This document shows, in pieces, positions 1 to 13,464 of a stretch of 64,000 nt of DNA. The DNA is from Spirodela intermedia (taxonomy: Eukaryota > Streptophyta > Magnoliopsida > Alismatales > Araceae). The stretch spans positions 6,883,827 through 6,947,826 of the forward strand of contig LR746272.1 in NCBI GenBank assembly GCA_902729315.2. The letters are read 5' to 3'. A program made the translations under genes and the position numbers. Positions within the stretch are counted from its first letter, which is position 1. Each line of letters opens with the position of its first letter. The notes beneath the pieces were generated by a model. It had not been told where the DNA came from. It saw only the letters and a program-made list of their open reading frames with translations, and ran no database searches.

Positions 1-2124
1 GGACTTTTCCCATTTCTGTTGGGCCCATTCCAGATAGGAACTTCTAATTCCTTCAGTCATCAATGTGGTGCTCAATAATTTGGAAAAAAATATATTTATT
101 GCAGATATGCGAAGCAAAACTTTACTACAGGCTAGGATCAGCATTTCCCTTGCCTGACCTATACCCTTTTTTCATGTGTTAATAGACCTGTCATAGTCCT
201 AATCATTCCCTCAGATAAAGGGATACCTAAAATATTGGATAAATAACTATGTTTTTTATTGACCAAGAGCTTAGTTGTTTTTCTATCTCGTTACAATAAA
301 TCTCCGTTCTCACCTTTTCTTACTTATATAATGTTGTTGACTCCAGTGTCATATCCATCTCCATTTAAAGTAATATTTTTTTTCTGGATTCCATTTTATC
401 TACATTTTGACACGCTGTTCTGGGCTTCTGCCTTAGCAGTACTATGATGCTGGTAGATTTTAGATCTCTTTTTTTTTAGCTCTGGAAGAAATTTAAGGGT
501 CTCAGTGGTGATCCAGCGTATCCACTGCTGTTGTAGTCCAAAAAAGAAAGAGAAATTTATGGCAGATCGCTTTGCCATACATTTTAAAGTCTGATTTACA
601 GATGATGGCTTTTTTCCCCTCTTTTCATGTTGAATCTCCGTAGGGAAACTAAAAATCCATGTGACATAAAGGCTGTGTGATTATTGTCTACAGACTTAAA
701 CTAGTTCGTTTCCACTCATTTCCCAATCCTTATTAATATCTAATAGCGACAGTTTAAGAATGCTGACGGGTCTGTAATCTTAAATTTGATCAGCTCCTTT
801 CTTTGGAGAGGGACACATTAATAAAATTAAAGTTTATCATGGGCAATGGATTTCCCGAAAATAAAACCCACAGAGAACGTATCTGAGTCATAAGGTTTGC
901 TCACGTCTGAATTGAGAGGAAAAAAAATGGAGTATGAAAGCACAAAATTAAGAACTAAATCTTAGAATGATTTTAACTTTTCACTGATATGATTATGGTA
1001 ATGCAACTTAAGCATATTATTAGGGTCACAAAAATGATATTTAGGCATACTGTGCCAGAAAAGCAAAACAAAATGATAATAAGAGTTGAGGAGTGTCCTA
1101 ATTTTTTAGTGTTTGTTTAAATAGAAGATACCCACTTCCAATGAAAAAGTGCACCCTCCTAATATATATGTTTTGAGTTATTTTGAGGATGATCCCTAAA
1201 GTATAAGCTGTCAGGCCCCTCTTGTTCTTCTTCTTGGAACATCAGTGACGACCAAAAATGATTTCAACGATCATGAAAGCATGTCGTCATCAGTTAAGTA
1301 CATTTGTTGAACATTCAACTTGAATGATGTCTTAATTTCTGAATTAGCGCTTAAAAGTTGTAAAAATCGTATATATATGTATTTATAAATTTTAGTCCAT
1401 GTATCCAAATATATTCATAATATGGTCGAGCTTGGAATTTCTAATTTCCACTGTGGAGGATTAATTTTAGTCCGTGATGCAGATGATTGTGCAGGCCAAT
1501 AGCTTGATAAATTCTGAGGGCCAATGTTTAAGAAGAAAGTTAATGTGTAAGACAGATATAATGGAAATACCGTTTTTGAACATTGGACTTGAATGATAGT
1601 TAAATTTCGCTTTAGATCTGAAAACCAGAGGTATAAATCCATTTCTTTTTAGACAAATTGTCCATGTTTTAATACAACTCTGCTTCGTAATTGGAATATG
1701 TTGTAGAGGATTGACATTAGGCTGTGATGTAGAGGATTGTTGGCCTAGGATCATTTTAAATAGATAAACCAAGGCTAAATCAGTGATGTGTAACACATCC
1801 CAATAGATTGAGTACAGTTAAAAAGTACCTTGATAAGTTATTTTATCTGACTGGTTGGTCTTGATTAGTCATCATATCTGAGTGTTTTTGGTCATTTCGC
1901 CAGGGTTTGAAGGGGATTATGTCCTCATCATCACAAACTTTGGCATCTTTTATTTTGTTACCAGCACAACTCTTGTCTTCTCCTTTTGTGGAGTTTTATG
2001 CCCTTTGAGCTTTTTGCCCACCTGTTTAGATTTATTCGCCATTCTTCTAGCTAAGGTTTCATGCCATGCATTTTAAAGATTCAAGGAGTGTATCTTAAGG
2101 ATTCTTGTGTACTCTTCATTTCAG
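1..2124 (+). other. Intron sequence of the branching enzyme gene, no exon recognised
   Basis: The acceptor TTTCAG at 2119-2124 closes this intron, whose start lies before the window. I read all frames and found no stretch resembling the expected preceding branching-enzyme exon. A diverged tandem duplication lies at about 1300-1800. The rest is AT-rich non-coding sequence. Confidence 0.6.
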
Positions 2125-5100
2125 CTGATGAAACTTATAACATTCACCATCTGTGGACGTGCTTACTTAAACTTCATGGGTAATGAATTTGGACATCCAA
2201 ATGTAAGATTATTAACTATTTATATTATTTGTGGAAGCTTACATTTGTCTCCTTTCTCCTTCAAAAATTTCAACCTTTCCTTTCGTTGCTTGTTAATGAC
2301 ATTTATGAGTCTTTTTTTTTTTCTAGAGGGTCGAGTTCCCAATGTCAACGAACAACGACTCATTTTCATTGGCTAATCGCCAGTGGGATTTACTGAAAGA
2401 TGAAGGACTTCATAGCAATATTTTCAATTTTGATAAGGTCTGAATTCTATCATGCTTGTTCTTGTAAGACTGTATTGGCATTTTAATGATTAAATGATCT
2501 AAAAAAATTATGTACTCTACTCAACTAGGCTTGCTTATAATTGTCATTGACCCTATTATGCGTTGATTTCCATAAACGCCTGTGAAATGGCTTCTTAATT
2601 CCTTTAAGGGTCTTATGACGTTCTTGTTATTGTCTATCTTTATTCTGTTCATTTCTGTGGGGTACAAGCCATAATTTTCCCTTCATTGCCATTCTAATTG
2701 TAATAAATCTAGTAAGCTATTTCAACACTTTTTTTCCAAGCGATTCGATGATGGGAATGCATATACTCTTCCACTATGTTGTATGCTACCTTGACTGTGC
2801 AAACCATTGGAGATAGCAACACATCTTTCCCACCTTAGGATGCACAGTAAGAAGCAGTTCATACAGCCAGAAGGTGCAGTAACCCTCTTCCAGGTTTCAT
2901 GATAGCCTTTGCTGCCGACTGTGTCTTCTTCTTAACAGTTCCTTATAACAATCCTACGCATGCCTTCTATATCTCATGGAGCTTAATGATATAGTCTCCA
3001 CATATAGGCTCAACCCAAAGTAGAATATGCTTCAGCCAATCAGTTCCTGAAATCACATATCTTCTATGCACATTGTGATATCCTTCCTGGTGTTTATCTT
3101 CAGAAACATAGGATTTTTCGTGGAAACTAATTCAGTGCCGAAGCATATTGTTCTTAGATGATCAGGGCAGTAACTGATTTATTCAGCGGAGTCGACTATC
3201 TCCTGCACATTTGATTTTGATTGATGCCACAACGCTTGCTGTCGTGTATCACTTTCTCAACTCTTATTGTTGCTGCTTGTTTTGACGATCACGTGTTCCT
3301 TCTGTTCTCCCCGCATATTAGCATACTGCAGACAGATAGTGTGGATAGGAATGCTGCATCAAGATGAAATAGAAAAATCTATCTTCTTGAAAGGTGTATC
3401 AAATCATATCAGTTTTCGATGGTCATGTTCTACAGGTTATTACAGGGTATAGAATAGTAAAGGGAGCTGATGCAAAATTGGCATCAATAGGGAGAGAGAA
3501 GGAAGAAATAAGAGAAACAACTAAAGTTGTGGGGAACACGGCTACGGGTGGTTCTCAGGTTACGTTGAAAATGGACTCTGACATATTGGAGTGGATATAT
3601 GCTTACATACAACCCTTAAGAATGCGTGAACAGAACAACGTTAGTGACGTCCTGTATGTGCATATCTTAGTGTTTAATATTTAAGTTTTTATGCATTAAC
3701 AGATTTGGTCATAGTTCTTTCATTAATTTTTCTATTCGAAAATTTTCTTTTGAAGCTTTTAGGGTGATATTTTTGAGGAATTTCAGGAGTTAGATAATGT
3801 TCCATAGTAGTTTCTGCTTATTATGGAGGATCCTTAATTCAACTTCTTTCTTTTTAGGATATGATGAAGTTGGATGAACATGAAAAAATACTTTCCAGAG
3901 GTTCTCCTAGCATTCACCATGTAAATGACTCTACCATGGTAAGGACATTTAAACGCTCATCTGTTACCAGTGTTCTTCTTCGTTATCTATTTTTTCGGAT
4001 ATTTGATGGATTCTTGAAAACCCTGCCTGTCAATGGCATTCTCCTTTATCAGATTTTTTTTTATGTTCAACGGTACCTTGGGTTGTGCTATAAGGTTTAT
4101 AAATGAGATTGAAAATGGATAGAAACGGTTGAAATTCCCTACTGAAGTACAAGCTAAGCAATTATTCTCTAGATAGGCAGATTCAGTATGCTTCTTGCCT
4201 AGAAAAAGCTCTACATATTCGAAGATTCCTTCAATTTCTAATATTATCATCTTCAACAGATTTGATCGTTCCACTCTTATTCCATCAATTCAATTTTAAG
4301 TGAGTGCTTGATTTTTCTTTTGTACCTGAGTCATTTCGATTCTGTTGCTGACAAAACTTCTCTATTGCCTTGTATTTGCGCGTCGTAAATGACTTCCACC
4401 CCACGAAAATTCCATGTACTCCATTTAGTTATCATATTTCTTAAGCTTCATCACTTAGAAGGGTAGAAACAAAGCTATTCGCCAGTGGCCTAGAATTTGT
4501 TTTCTGGTTCAACCATGACTGATGAAAGTAATTGGACATATATGACTCTTCTGCATATTTTGATCACACCATGTTTTAAGATATTAGCAGACAAGGCCTT
4601 GGAGATCAAACTATGGGGAAGAATTTCACCCATAAGTTACTGCTTATAATGTGGGGGTATTATGCTTGGTGGCCGGTTGATGGAGGGAATGTGGGCTAAA
4701 AATCCGAAATTTTCTTCAGAAGGTTCCGATCAGAGGACAATCTGAGAGTCTTTTTTTCTTTCATATTCTCAAAACGAGTTGATCATCGCTTTGTTTATTA
4801 TGGGATTCCAAAGCCTCTTTTGGCAAATACTTTTCTGAATTAGCATAATACAACCCTCTATTTCTGTGCTTAGCAGATGTCTGCCATGGAGTCAATAACT
4901 CATGGAGTCTTCAAAATAGAGTGATTTTATTTTATAAAATGCCCACGAGATGTTTTCCCTGAATAACATGAGAAATTTTTCCGCACCCTTATTCGTTTTG
5001 TGATTAAATATAAAAACTGGTTTTCTCATGCAGACAACGAACGGCAAACAATACATTGTTATTTAGGTACCCGGAAAATCTGGCCCTTTCCGCCTTAATC

Positions 5101-6885
5101 CATGGAGCCACCTTGGAATCCCGATTATTTTCCTCCGGTTTTCATTCAAGCATTTGTTTTATTGGATTTTTAAATGCAAGCATCGTCATTATGCCAAAAT
5201 CGTCATTTGTCTAAATAATTATCCAGCTGTTCTAGTTCATGAACGTTCACCACACTGTTCATTTCATACCTTCAACCAAAATTTTCTCTGTAGAAACGTG
5301 TGATAATTTAGATCTACCTGTGGATCATTTACATCTACCTGTGGACAATTTTCTACTTTTCTCTGTAGAAGTGTCTTGATGCTATTATTAAAAATTTCTA
5401 AATATCCATATGGATGGTACACTGATGTTGATTTTTTTTTGGTGAAATATCACAGGTCATCTGCTACGAAAGAGGACAATTTCTGTTTGTATTTAATTTC
5501 CATCCTGAGAATTCATATGAAAATTATATCGTAGGAGTAGAAGAAGGTGGGGAGTACCAAGTAAGACTCTAGTATCAATCTGTTGAAATTTTCTTTGCTT
5601 ATAGATCTCTTTCTGCTGTTCTAATTAAATGTATTTTTATTGCAATGGTCATTGGGTTCTTAATACACCCATCACACTCGTCTTTTATTATTTTCCCAGT
5701 ACAGATGTTTTGTCATAAGGAATACGGGAAAATCAAACAAATAAATTACAAAGCCGTCTGTTAAAGCCAGAAAAATTAATTAAATGCATTTGAGTCTTCA
5801 TGGATCGTGATGCAAAGCTTCAACATGTGAAATGATCTAGAACTCAAATCATGAAGAACTTAGAATCTCTGTCTTTTGTTGTTTTTATCTAGGTTTTTTT
5901 CTCACAATCACATCCTATTTATATGCTTTGAGGGAGAGTTTGGTCGTGGCTTGAGAAAACACCAGGTTGATAAGGAAATCTTGAATCTCTTTATGTTCCA
6001 CAACTTTTTCCGGCTTCTTGCACTGCCAGTGTCAGCACTTGATGAAGCATCGAAGCATCATACTGTTCTGTAGATAGATACCTTTGGTCAACGCCTGAGT
6101 TGACCTTTTTTTTCCTTCTGGAGTCATTATGTCAATATGATTGGTGACTGTTGGCAGTGAGTCACTGTAATTTGACACTTCCATTTTGGATTGAATCTCT
6201 ACACATAAGTTAGCTTATTTTTTGCATAAGTTGGCCTACTACTTTCAGTGATAAACCCTTATCACATCATCATTTTAGAACATTTCGGACTTCTAAAACC
6301 TGCCACTTGGTGTTTAATCAGCCAGTTATTCAAAAATTTGTTCTCTAGACCTTGACCTGGTTTGGATGGCTAGAGGATGGATATCAATGGATATACTGTT
6401 TACTGGTGAAAACTGATTTAAATTATTATTCGACAGGTGATATTGAACAGTGATGAAGTTCAGTACGGTGGAGGTGGACAGCTCAAGGATTTCCAGTACA
6501 CTCAGAGAACTAGTAATAAAAGGTGCTGCCAAGCTTCATAAATCTATACTTCCCTCATGAAACTTTACCCTAAAAGGTTTCACAAATTGACTGAGATTTT
6601 TTCTAATGATGCCTGGTACAATGTTGGCCCTATTCAACGTATTTTTCAGGGCAGATGGACTCCGTAACTCTCTGGCGCTGTCGATGCCTGCCCGAAGTGC
6701 TCAGGTATGCTATATCTTTGAATCTCTCCATAGAGTCAGTCAGTCGCCCATGGCCATTCCATTCCATTCCATTCCATTCCATTCCATTCCATTCCATTCC
6801 ATTCCATTTTTAGATAATCTTCAAAGAAACCTCATTCTCTCACGGCTTTCAGGTCTACAAGCTGACTAGAATATTAAGAGTATGA
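2125..6885 (+). CDS. BE1: 1,4-alpha-glucan branching enzyme, class III (BE1/SBE3 type), 3' part
   Basis: This is the C-terminal 182 residues of a plastid GH13 branching enzyme, a family that forms alpha-1,6 branches in alpha-glucans. Coding exons lie at 2125-2202, 2327-2437, 3858-3938, 5456-5560, 6437-6522, 6650-6704 and 6853-6885. All join in frame with GT-AG introns and end in TGA. The first exon reads GRAYLNFMGNEFGHP, the conserved branching-enzyme block. It continues NRVEFP, whereas classical SBE I/II have EWLDFPR, which points to the divergent class III group (Arabidopsis EMB2729/BE1). Later exons encode the C-terminal all-beta domain (FLFVFNFHPENSYENYIVGV, ILNSDEVQYGG), and the last residues are VYKLTRILRV. 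The N-terminal CBM48 region and most of the catalytic barrel lie before the window, and no upstream exon was found in 1-2124. Catalytic competence cannot be judged from this piece. Assignment to branching enzyme is firm; the class III call is likely. Confidence 0.87.
3394..3684 (+). other. Open reading frame inside an intron, unrecognised
   Basis: A 96-codon open frame lies in the branching-enzyme intron 2438-3857. From about 3450 to 3650 it has a mixed, protein-like composition (acidic/basic helix GREKEEIRETTK, then DSDILEWIYAYIQPLR) unlike the low-complexity frames nearby. It has no match I recognise, does not fit the branching enzyme reading across the flanking exons, and has no obvious donor. 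It may be a captured or transposon-derived fragment or chance. No function is proposed. Confidence 0.25.
6756..6805. repeat. (ATTCC)10 pentanucleotide array
   Basis: Ten perfect ATTCC units (50 bp) sit inside the last intron of the branching enzyme gene (6705-6852), which is only 148 bp long. Pentanucleotide arrays this pure are usually length-variable between individuals. Confidence 0.95.
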
Positions 6886-9782
6886 ACCATCCCAGGGCTA
6901 AGAAGAGTGATATATGGAGATTTAGAGCATCAGGGGTCCCTGGAGATGACTCCCTTACCACTTTTTCAAAAGGGATTCAGAGAAGTTCTCCAGGTACCAA
7001 CCAATGCACCCAATGAAAATTCCGATCAGAAAAACATCGACAAGTAAGTTTCCAATGCTCCTATCCATTGAAATATGGAGCCCCCGGCGTTCTGGACATC
7101 ACTTTTCTGGACTGGCCTTGTGCCATCAAGACTTGGAGACATCGATCGAGCACTTATCACTCGCTCCAAGTTTGATTTTCTTGAAGGGACGAGCTTAACA
7201 AGATCAAAAATGGTGAAGTAGAACTGCGGTTGTGCAAAGGCTTGAGGTATATATCTGGCTGATTCATTGAGCCAGCTGTTCTCTTAAATGGTTAATAGAA
7301 AATAATGTGGTTGTATGAAGCATACTGAGTGTGAGCCGTAGTTTTCTACTCTTGTTCCATATACTGGTGATAGTTTTCTACTTTTGTGTCCATTTTTTTT
7401 TTTTAATATCACGTTGAAAAGTCAATGGTGACAACCCCACTATTATGTTCGTATATTTGTGAATATTTAGTATGATGTGTTCTATACTCCTCTCTCCTCT
7501 CTGTATATGAATTGATGAGGAGAGGCTCACAAAGGAAGCCCCAACCCCACCAATTTCGTAATCCCTTTGTTTTCAACAGTAACAAGCATAGTGAAAATGT
7601 GAGTTTCTCTTCCCCTTATTATTCGGAGAACATTAATTTAAAGGAAACTAATCTCTGATCCTCCTAAATAGAAGTATTCTTTTCAAGTTGTGATGCATTA
7701 ACGTCTCCATGCATGAATTTATGCCAAACGTTAATTGGAGTATGTTTTAACCGAGTTTAATCTTTAATTAACGTAAATTAAGTATTCCATTCTCTTCTTT
7801 TTTTGCAAAATTAACAATGCATTAAAGATAAATGTTTTAGTAAATCCCTTTCGTATTAATTGGTCTACACATTAGATAAGTTGGGGAACATTAGTAAATC
7901 TCTACTTGGGTCAACAATTTTTCCCTTTTTTCTGGGATTAAAGATGAATATTTGATCTTTCTCAATCTGTAGATTGAGCTTCATATCACGATGCATAAAA
8001 TCTCCATGCAATTTCTCCCTGCAGTATGAACTCGTGTTAGTTTGTAGATCAATTGGCATATGGTTAACTGAGTTTTAACTTTGATTCTTTAAAAAATTAG
8101 CTTTTATGTTTTAATCTGATCAAGTTTCAAGCATATCATAAGATAGTTATTTTGATCTTATTTTCTTTAAGCGCATTTAAGGAATGATGAAGATATAGTC
8201 CCTCTCAAGAGCTATTATGCTTCAAAAAAATGAATCCTCTGAGTTGGAATTTATGCTTGATATTACAATGACTAGGTAAGACAAAATCTTAGTGAAGTTG
8301 AGCATGACCCAGTTCGATTTTAATCAAGTATTGATATTATTCTTTCATGGGTTTAGTCTTAACAGATGATCATTGTCCTAAAACATTTGCCAATAATTAA
8401 GCCCTCCCAAAGTCTAATTGTAGTAAAGAGGATAATCGTGTAACGTCATGAGCTTCAATGATACAAATATAGAATGGTTAGTGACTCTATATTTTTACAT
8501 CATTGGAAATGATGGTATGTATGCCTTGGCATTTTCCATATTCATTAGAATGGTGCATGTACGTCTTATTTTTCATTTATGGTAATTTTTCCAAATATAT
8601 TCCATTTTTCATTAATCTATTTAATAATACTATTTGCCATAATATTAATGCTTCTTTATTACTACAAGTCGTGAACACGATGTATATGACATTGTGAATT
8701 TGCATCATCTATATATACCCTATCATTAAAGTCAAACGTTTTATGATATTATTTATGATAATAATTACCCTCCATATGATTTATCTTCTAAACTGAAAAT
8801 GGTCAAAATCTCTATAATCTCATATAATTAAGAAGCACTACAAACTTTTGCTAACTAGAACGTGAAATGCAAGGCTAGTTCTTCTAAATGCCTTTGCAAT
8901 AGGTACCTAAAATCCAAATATGTTGAAGAATAAAAGGCACCATTAAACAAGAATAATTCTACAAGGTTATCAAAAATCATTCAGAGGCACAAACTTTCCC
9001 AGGGTGGGAGTGAAAGATTATCAAGCATCCAATGACTATTTTCAAGCTTTTCTTCAAAATATGGCTACATTGGGAGTTGCTAAACATCTTTGAATTTATG
9101 TTATATTTGGCAAATCAACACCCCAACCTTTCAACGTTATGTTCTTTCTGATTTATTTATGTATTAAAAACTTTCTAATTTCTGCCTTTTGCCATTTAGT
9201 TTCTTGGAGTGCAAAGTCAAAACTACTGAGCAAAAGGGGATGGGTAGGGTGACGTTGACCTTGAAATCTAGCCCACAGGTAATAAGTAGGACCATGTTCT
9301 CATCTAGGGTTTAGGCTATACCTTGAAGGAGTTTGACTATCAAAATGCCATTTGAAATATGACAGGTGAAGCCAGGTGGAGCCCAATGCAGTGGGCCCAT
9401 TTTGGGCACCCCCGTATAAACACTCATTGGGACTCAACTCCATTCATCCCTATTCCTTAGTACAAGTCATTGAAACTGGTAGAAAGAAGAAAATAAAATA
9501 AGATCACATAGCAACACAACTTATGAATCATGTTTACATCATCCACATAGTCATACGAATAAACCAGCTCCACAGATGGGTAGATAGTGGGGGCGACTGA
9601 AGGAAGAGGGGCTGCAGCTGGACCAATGAGGGGAAGGCATGACCAATAATTGCATGGGGGAATGTATACCCAGGCTCGATAGGTTTTGAGCAGGGCCTCT
9701 ACATCTCCACAGACCAGAAAAGTGGGGAATGTCAATCAGAAAGTGACCTGATCAGCGTCACTATCAAGAGAGAGAGGGAGAG

Positions 9783-9816
<34 letters not shown>

Positions 9817-10067
9817 CCATTCAGTGGCGCCACTGCATTGAATTTAAATCTAATCAAGTACCATAATTACAAGATAAGTTCGATATATATTCATCAATAG
9901 CAGATAAGGTCTCCGCCACATATTACCCATCCCCCATGATGCATTTTACAGCTTCCAGTCACACAAAATATTAAAAAAAAAAAAAAAAAAGAAGCCGTCA
10001 AAACCAGCGAAGTTATTGAATCAATAATGACCACAGGAAGGTTGGGTGTGCCCAGCAAGACTGTTAT
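6886..10067. other. Intergenic region between branching enzyme and NRPB4
   Basis: This contains the 3' untranslated region of the branching enzyme gene (first few hundred bases) and, at the far end, that of NRPB4, whose transcript runs leftward. Between them the DNA is AT-rich with no convincing gene. It holds a diverged duplication at about 7650-8100, an AG microsatellite at 9766-9815 and an A19 run near 9973-9991. No RNA gene was recognised. Confidence 0.6.
9766..9815. repeat. (AG)n microsatellite
   Basis: A nearly pure AG tract with two interruptions, about 250 bp beyond the NRPB4 stop codon on the downstream side of that gene. Confidence 0.9.
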
Positions 10068-12601
10068 CTATTCAAATTTTTTGATCAAAGACAGGTCGCG
10101 CAGCATTTTATCGATTGCATCATCATCTTGAAACCGCCCTTTGGACTGTAAAAATAAATAAGTAAATAAAATTATAAATTAAATAAAACTAACCACCAAG
10201 TATGCATGTTTCACATTTTGCACAGAAACCCAGAAATTACAAACTCTTGATCTGATGAACAGAGCCACAAAATATATTTTATGGAAAGACTCCTCAGTCG
10301 CAAAGCAGACATCCCCTCTATTACTTACAAGACCAAAAAATGATATATTTTTTTGAATAATATTCTGAGGATGGCTCACAGGGCATGCCAACAGGTCGAG
10401 TAAGCCAGGAAGGCCAGGCTTGAGCCTTAAAATCAACCCCAAAGAGAGAGAAAGTCAAAGGCCAGTGTCTGGTCGAGTCCTGTGCATTTTTTTCCTTAAC
10501 ACTACTGACAAGATGAAGGTTTATCCCATACAAAGTTCTATTAGCTTCCAATTAATTACCCATTTCCAATATCACACCAACAAACCGGAAAGTACGATAA
10601 CTAGAAAAGAAGTACATTTAACTGGCAAGATCAGCGACACAGGCACATGGAAGAGATTGTCGAGTCAAAGGTTACATATCTATAAAAATATGATTAAACT
10701 AATGCGAGTGGCTGCTATGTGTTTCTAAATCGGAATGTACCTTGATGGTGGGAACCATTGCAATAGCTTCCTCAACAGTTTCTGGGCAAAGATTGCCTAG
10801 CACACAGAGCTGAAAAGTGAATGCACATCAGTTAGTAACTTTACAAAATTCAAGATTTTTCACTTTCATGTAAGCACATGCATACCTCAAATTCAGCCAA
10901 CCGGTTCCTACTGAGAACTCTGAACAAATGTGTTAAGAATCACACAAAAATGCCACATAACCTCCACATATCAAAGTAGAACAGTCATGTCTAATAAACG
11001 TCTACGATCATGATCGTTCACTTTTTTGGCATTAAAATGGATTCCGATACTAAAATGACCTTTTTTAACTTGCCATGAGGGAATACACGTTATTTTTATG
11101 GAAATTATTTTCCTCACACCTGTTCGTGCACCGTCTTTGAATGAATAGGATTGCATCTCCCTCTTGTGCTAGTGTAATCAAAAGGTTATTTAAGAACAAA
11201 TGCGTCCCAGAAAACAATGGAAAAAAATCGACAATTTTGGCTCAGCTCATGGACGAGACGAATCTTTTCTCATTATGTTCCTATAGAGAAAAAACGAAAG
11301 CATTATCATCTTTAGTTTTAGTTAAACAAAAAAGACACGAGTTGTACAGCGCTTCAGATTATCAGGTTATTCTATTAGTCATCCCATATAAAGTCTCTAA
11401 AAAACGGATACTCTCGAACTTGCTTCACGGTCTCTGAGTTTTTGTACCGACTGAAGCGCTTCACATACTGCAGTGACTTTTCAAACACCCTATCATAAAA
11501 AGAGGAGATCATTAGATCCCCCTAATTTGTTCAAATGGTTTTAGAAACTTTGTTGAGCGACACTTACTGAGAAGTCTGGCTCAGAGGGTCATCAGACATA
11601 TTTTGAAGTTGCTCATACTTTTTGTCAAGAATTAGTGACACTTCACAGTTCATCAGACACTTGGCCTTCAAAAACTCTGTGAGTAAAATAGAGAAAATAC
11701 AAGCGCTCTTTTAGGTAAGTAAAACATGTAAGAACAATGAAAGAGCAGTTACAGAGGGGAAAGAAACGTGAATATTGTATCAAAAAGACATAGAGGTATG
11801 AAAAAAGCTATTGTGACCAGATCCATAGGAATGATATCATAAATCCCATAAGGGTGAGTTCATGAAGGACGAAATTCCAGACAAGAGAAGAGCTTGTCCC
11901 TTTCTTCTTCTTCACACTTTCAGATCATTAATAAAAATAATTTTTCATCATTCTTTTACGAGTCTGTCACTGATATTCGCAATACATAATGGAAAAAAAG
12001 AACCTGAAGCCATTTTTTTTGTGCGACAGTAACAATTTACAGTGTAGTATGGGCACAAAGTTATCATAGCACACAACTGTAGGGTCTCCTTTACGAAACC
12101 ACAGACAAGGAAAATAATGGTGACTACCACGGAATTCGACAATCCTATCACCTTGAATTTTTTTATTTTGTATCCATTATCCTTCTCTTATGATTTTGAT
12201 AAAGCGTAAATGTTCAAGACGCAATTTATCCGAGACTAGGAGTCTTTCTAGCAAACCCACCGAGTTTAGTAAAAATGATTACAATCTAAATCAGCTCAAG
12301 ACTGACCAATTCAGCATCTCAAATTAACTGATCAAAGAGCCACCTGAAAAACTTGAGGCTCTAACAATATCTGGCAACCATAAAGCTCTAAATTCTGCAT
12401 CTCAGAACCTTGAGGCCCTAAATTTACCACGCCACAACCTCGAGGCTCTAAATTACCCGTCTCAAAGAAAATGCATACCCGATTTCATAAATGGAACAAC
12501 ACGCGAGGGAAAAATAAAAAATAAAAAATATGCAAGACAAATAGTAACCGACCTTCACCAATCTTGAGTTCTGCGGCATTTTCTTCCTCCTCAGCAGACA
12601 T
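10068..12601 (-). CDS. NRPB4: DNA-directed RNA polymerase II subunit 4
   Basis: Subunit Rpb4 pairs with Rpb7 to form the stalk of nuclear RNA polymerase II. Reading on the minus strand, coding exons are 12601-12553, 11676-11568, 11489-11412, 10919-10886, 10809-10741 and 10145-10068. They total 417 nt, giving 138 aa, the usual plant length. The protein starts MSAEEEENAAELKIGEEFLK and ends DKMLRDLSLIKKFE, both typical of plant Rpb4. The acidic N-terminus is followed by helices around CEVSLILDKKYEQLQNM (about residues 28-44), the HRDC-like region with FELCVLGNLCPETVEEA (about 91-107), and the conserved C-terminal helix. All six exons keep frame with GT-AG introns. The start codon is fixed by homology. 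The gene is divergent from SEC8, with 1.85 kb between the two start codons. Confidence 0.95.
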
Positions 12602-13443
12602 TTCTAATCTATAACAGGGCAGTTACGAGTCTATGGTAGGGGGAGGAGTTATGCTACCTGAAAAGAGTAAAAAGAATGATCAGCTCACCATGAGGACTCC
12701 ATACTGCACTCCAGGGAGAGGAGTCGATAAAAAAAGCACTCCGATACATGGAAAGGGTGCGAAAATGGGATCAATAAAAATCTTCTTGTCTAGTAAAAAA
12801 AAAAGGAACCCTAGCGACAGAAGAAATCAGGACATAGAGGAGAACAGCATCGGTCGGCTGGAGCGAGAGGAGCCTTCTTCCCCCTGACGGCAGAGGGGCC
12901 AACAGCCGGCTAACGGACGCCAGCAGCGAACTTTCCAGTAGAGAAACCCTCAGACCAGAGCCAGCGGCAAGATGGCCGGAGTCAACATCGCTGGCGGTGA
13001 AATCTCCTGTAGACCGACGGTGCGGTGGTGGTGGCGCGGGGCTTTATAGCTGACAGGGGAGGGGAGCCCTTCTCCGGTTTTGTCGAAGGACCTCGACTGG
13101 GCTCAAAGCCCACTTTCAAGACTAACAGGGCCAATTACAGTCCAATAAAGGCCAAAAATGGCCACTCGAGCTCGCATCTGCCACCTGTCCCCCACTTTCA
13201 GAACAGGATCTCATTTTAAAATTTTTTTTTTAAATAATTCCCCTATATACCCAAAAAATTTCCATGAATAGACTCTTATCCTAGATAACTCAAAGCTATG
13301 AGGACCCTCGATTGTTTTCAGATAAAATTGTCCTGCGAATTTTTATTGATTTTTTTTCTGTGTAAATTGGTATTTTTTATTAATTAAAAATAATTAATTG
13401 GCAGTAATTTCTGACTACGGCCCTTGATTGGCTCCTTATAATC

Positions 13444-13464
13444 GAGAGAGAGAGAGAGAGAGAG
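13444..13464. repeat. (GA)n microsatellite
   Basis: A short pure GA tract midway between the two divergent genes NRPB4 and SEC8. Confidence 0.85.

Noticed and set aside
9457-9735. A 92-codon minus-strand frame downstream of NRPB4
   Set aside because: The stretch VEALLKTYRAWVYIPP looks protein-like, but no family is recognised, no splice partners are seen and the end is low-complexity, so it is not called a gene.
9973-9991. A19 run near the NRPB4 3' end
   Set aside because: It is A on the plus strand, so T in the NRPB4 transcript direction. It is not a processed poly(A) tail of that gene and no retrocopy precedes it.
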